6,629 nucleotides of DNA from Nitrospiraceae bacterium (GTDB lineage: Bacteria; Nitrospirota; Nitrospiria; Nitrospirales; Nitrospiraceae), in contig JAICXS010000108.1 in assembly GCA_025934615.1 (NCBI GenBank), positions 1 to 6,629 of the forward strand. Direction: 5' to 3'. The first letter of the stretch is position 1, and every line of letters begins with the position of its first letter. This document shows, in pieces, positions 6,245 through 6,629 of the stretch. The notes below the pieces were generated by a model. The model was given only the letters and a program-made list of their open reading frames with translations, made no database searches and had not been told where the DNA came from. The translations under genes and the position numbers were made by a program.

Positions 6245-6443
6245 GGCATGAAGTGCTTGATTGTATGTGCATTGGAGGAAGGACTGGATCGCGCACTCTC
6301 AGTCTTGTCAAGCTTTCCGTCGAATGGCCTGTCCTCCCGACCATGACATAGAGGCGTGACACGAGGAGAATCATACGGTTAGGGCGCGCGGACTTCGCAG
6401 GAACGGTTGACAGTTGGGCAATGGCTCCTCACCCTTGGCATTC

Positions 6444-6472
6444 TTGCTGGCCCCTCTTTCGGGTGTTATAGT
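6444..6472 (+). promoter_or_regulatory. Putative promoter of the DnaJ gene, implying a leaderless transcript
   Basis: TATAGT (6467-6472) matches the -10 consensus at five of six positions. Seventeen bases upstream is TTGCTG (6444-6449), a half match to -35. Only 8 bases separate the -10 from the ATG at 6481, so transcription would start at or within about two bases of the start codon. No Shine-Dalgarno is present, in agreement with a leaderless message. Confidence 0.45.
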
Positions 6473-6480
6473 TCTGCGCC

Positions 6481-6629
6481 ATGGCGAGACAAAACTATTA
6501 TGCGACCCTCGGCGTATCCCGAGAGGCTTCGGATGAAGACATTAAAAAAGCCTACCGGAAGCTCGTCTTCCAATATCATCCGGACCGGAATCCCGGTGAT
6601 GCAGACGCGGAGGTCAAGATACGCGAACT
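6481..6629 (+). CDS. DnaJ-type (Hsp40) J-domain protein, 3' partial
   Basis: The first 49 codons of a J-domain co-chaperone are present and the gene runs off the window. The product begins MARQNYYATLGVSREASDED, continues with helix II (IKKAYRKLVFQYHPD), and has the essential His-Pro-Asp loop at residues 33-35, followed by RNPGDADAE. These residues stimulate the ATPase of DnaK-type chaperones. The start is the natural J-domain N-terminus, with the conserved Y-Y-x-x-L-G-V at residues 6-12. Whether the rest has the Gly/Phe and zinc-finger regions of true DnaJ or is a CbpA-like or shorter J-protein cannot be told here, so no symbol is given. It is transcribed divergently from the small minus-strand genes, 236 bases away. 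Confidence 0.93.
   Translation, partial: MARQNYYATLGVSREASDEDIKKAYRKLVFQYHPDRNPGDADAEVKIRE

Noticed and set aside
6306..6311. Perfect TTGACA on the minus strand upstream of the 82-codon ORF
   Set aside because: At spacers of 16-18 bases no acceptable -10 follows (the best is TCCAGT), so it was not called as a promoter.

Overview
The window looks like chromosomal DNA of a moderately GC-rich, Gram-negative-type bacterium. Exported DUF3047 and DUF547 proteins, a MerA/Lpd-like flavoprotein and a PAS/receiver sensory protein occur together in Nitrospirota (Nitrospira-like) genomes, so that is my best guess. It rests on gene content and protein style only, and no marker gene fixes it. No tRNA, rRNA, CRISPR array, insertion sequence or phage gene is visible.

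Left part (1-2938, plus strand): the 3' part of a mercuric-reductase-like FAD oxidoreductase, then a secreted DUF3047 protein, then a DUF547 protein with a lipoprotein-like N-terminus. The last has its own -10 box and ribosome binding site. Gaps of 110 and 125 bases suggest a loose cluster, not a tight operon.

Centre (2939-5252): a 406-base gap ends in a good sigma70-type promoter. This drives a 635-residue signalling protein made of a degenerate receiver, a PAS domain, about 220 residues of coiled coil and a second degenerate receiver. The coiled coil resolves into six copies of a 33-residue unit, each made of three 11-residue hendecads. There is no histidine kinase, cyclase, phosphodiesterase or DNA-binding output. 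This is the most unusual object in the window.

Right part (5253-6629): the minus strand of 5264-5589 carries protein-like sequence broken by two frame changes and internal stops, probably a decayed gene. Next, still on the minus strand, come a small secreted four-cysteine protein with an excellent Shine-Dalgarno and an 82-codon ORF that overlaps it by ATGA. A divergent intergenic region then leads to the start of a DnaJ-type co-chaperone on the plus strand, which runs off the window and appears to be transcribed leaderless or nearly so.

I see no complete defence, biosynthetic or mobile system. The strongest leads are the coiled-coil double-receiver protein and the decaying minus-strand locus behind it.
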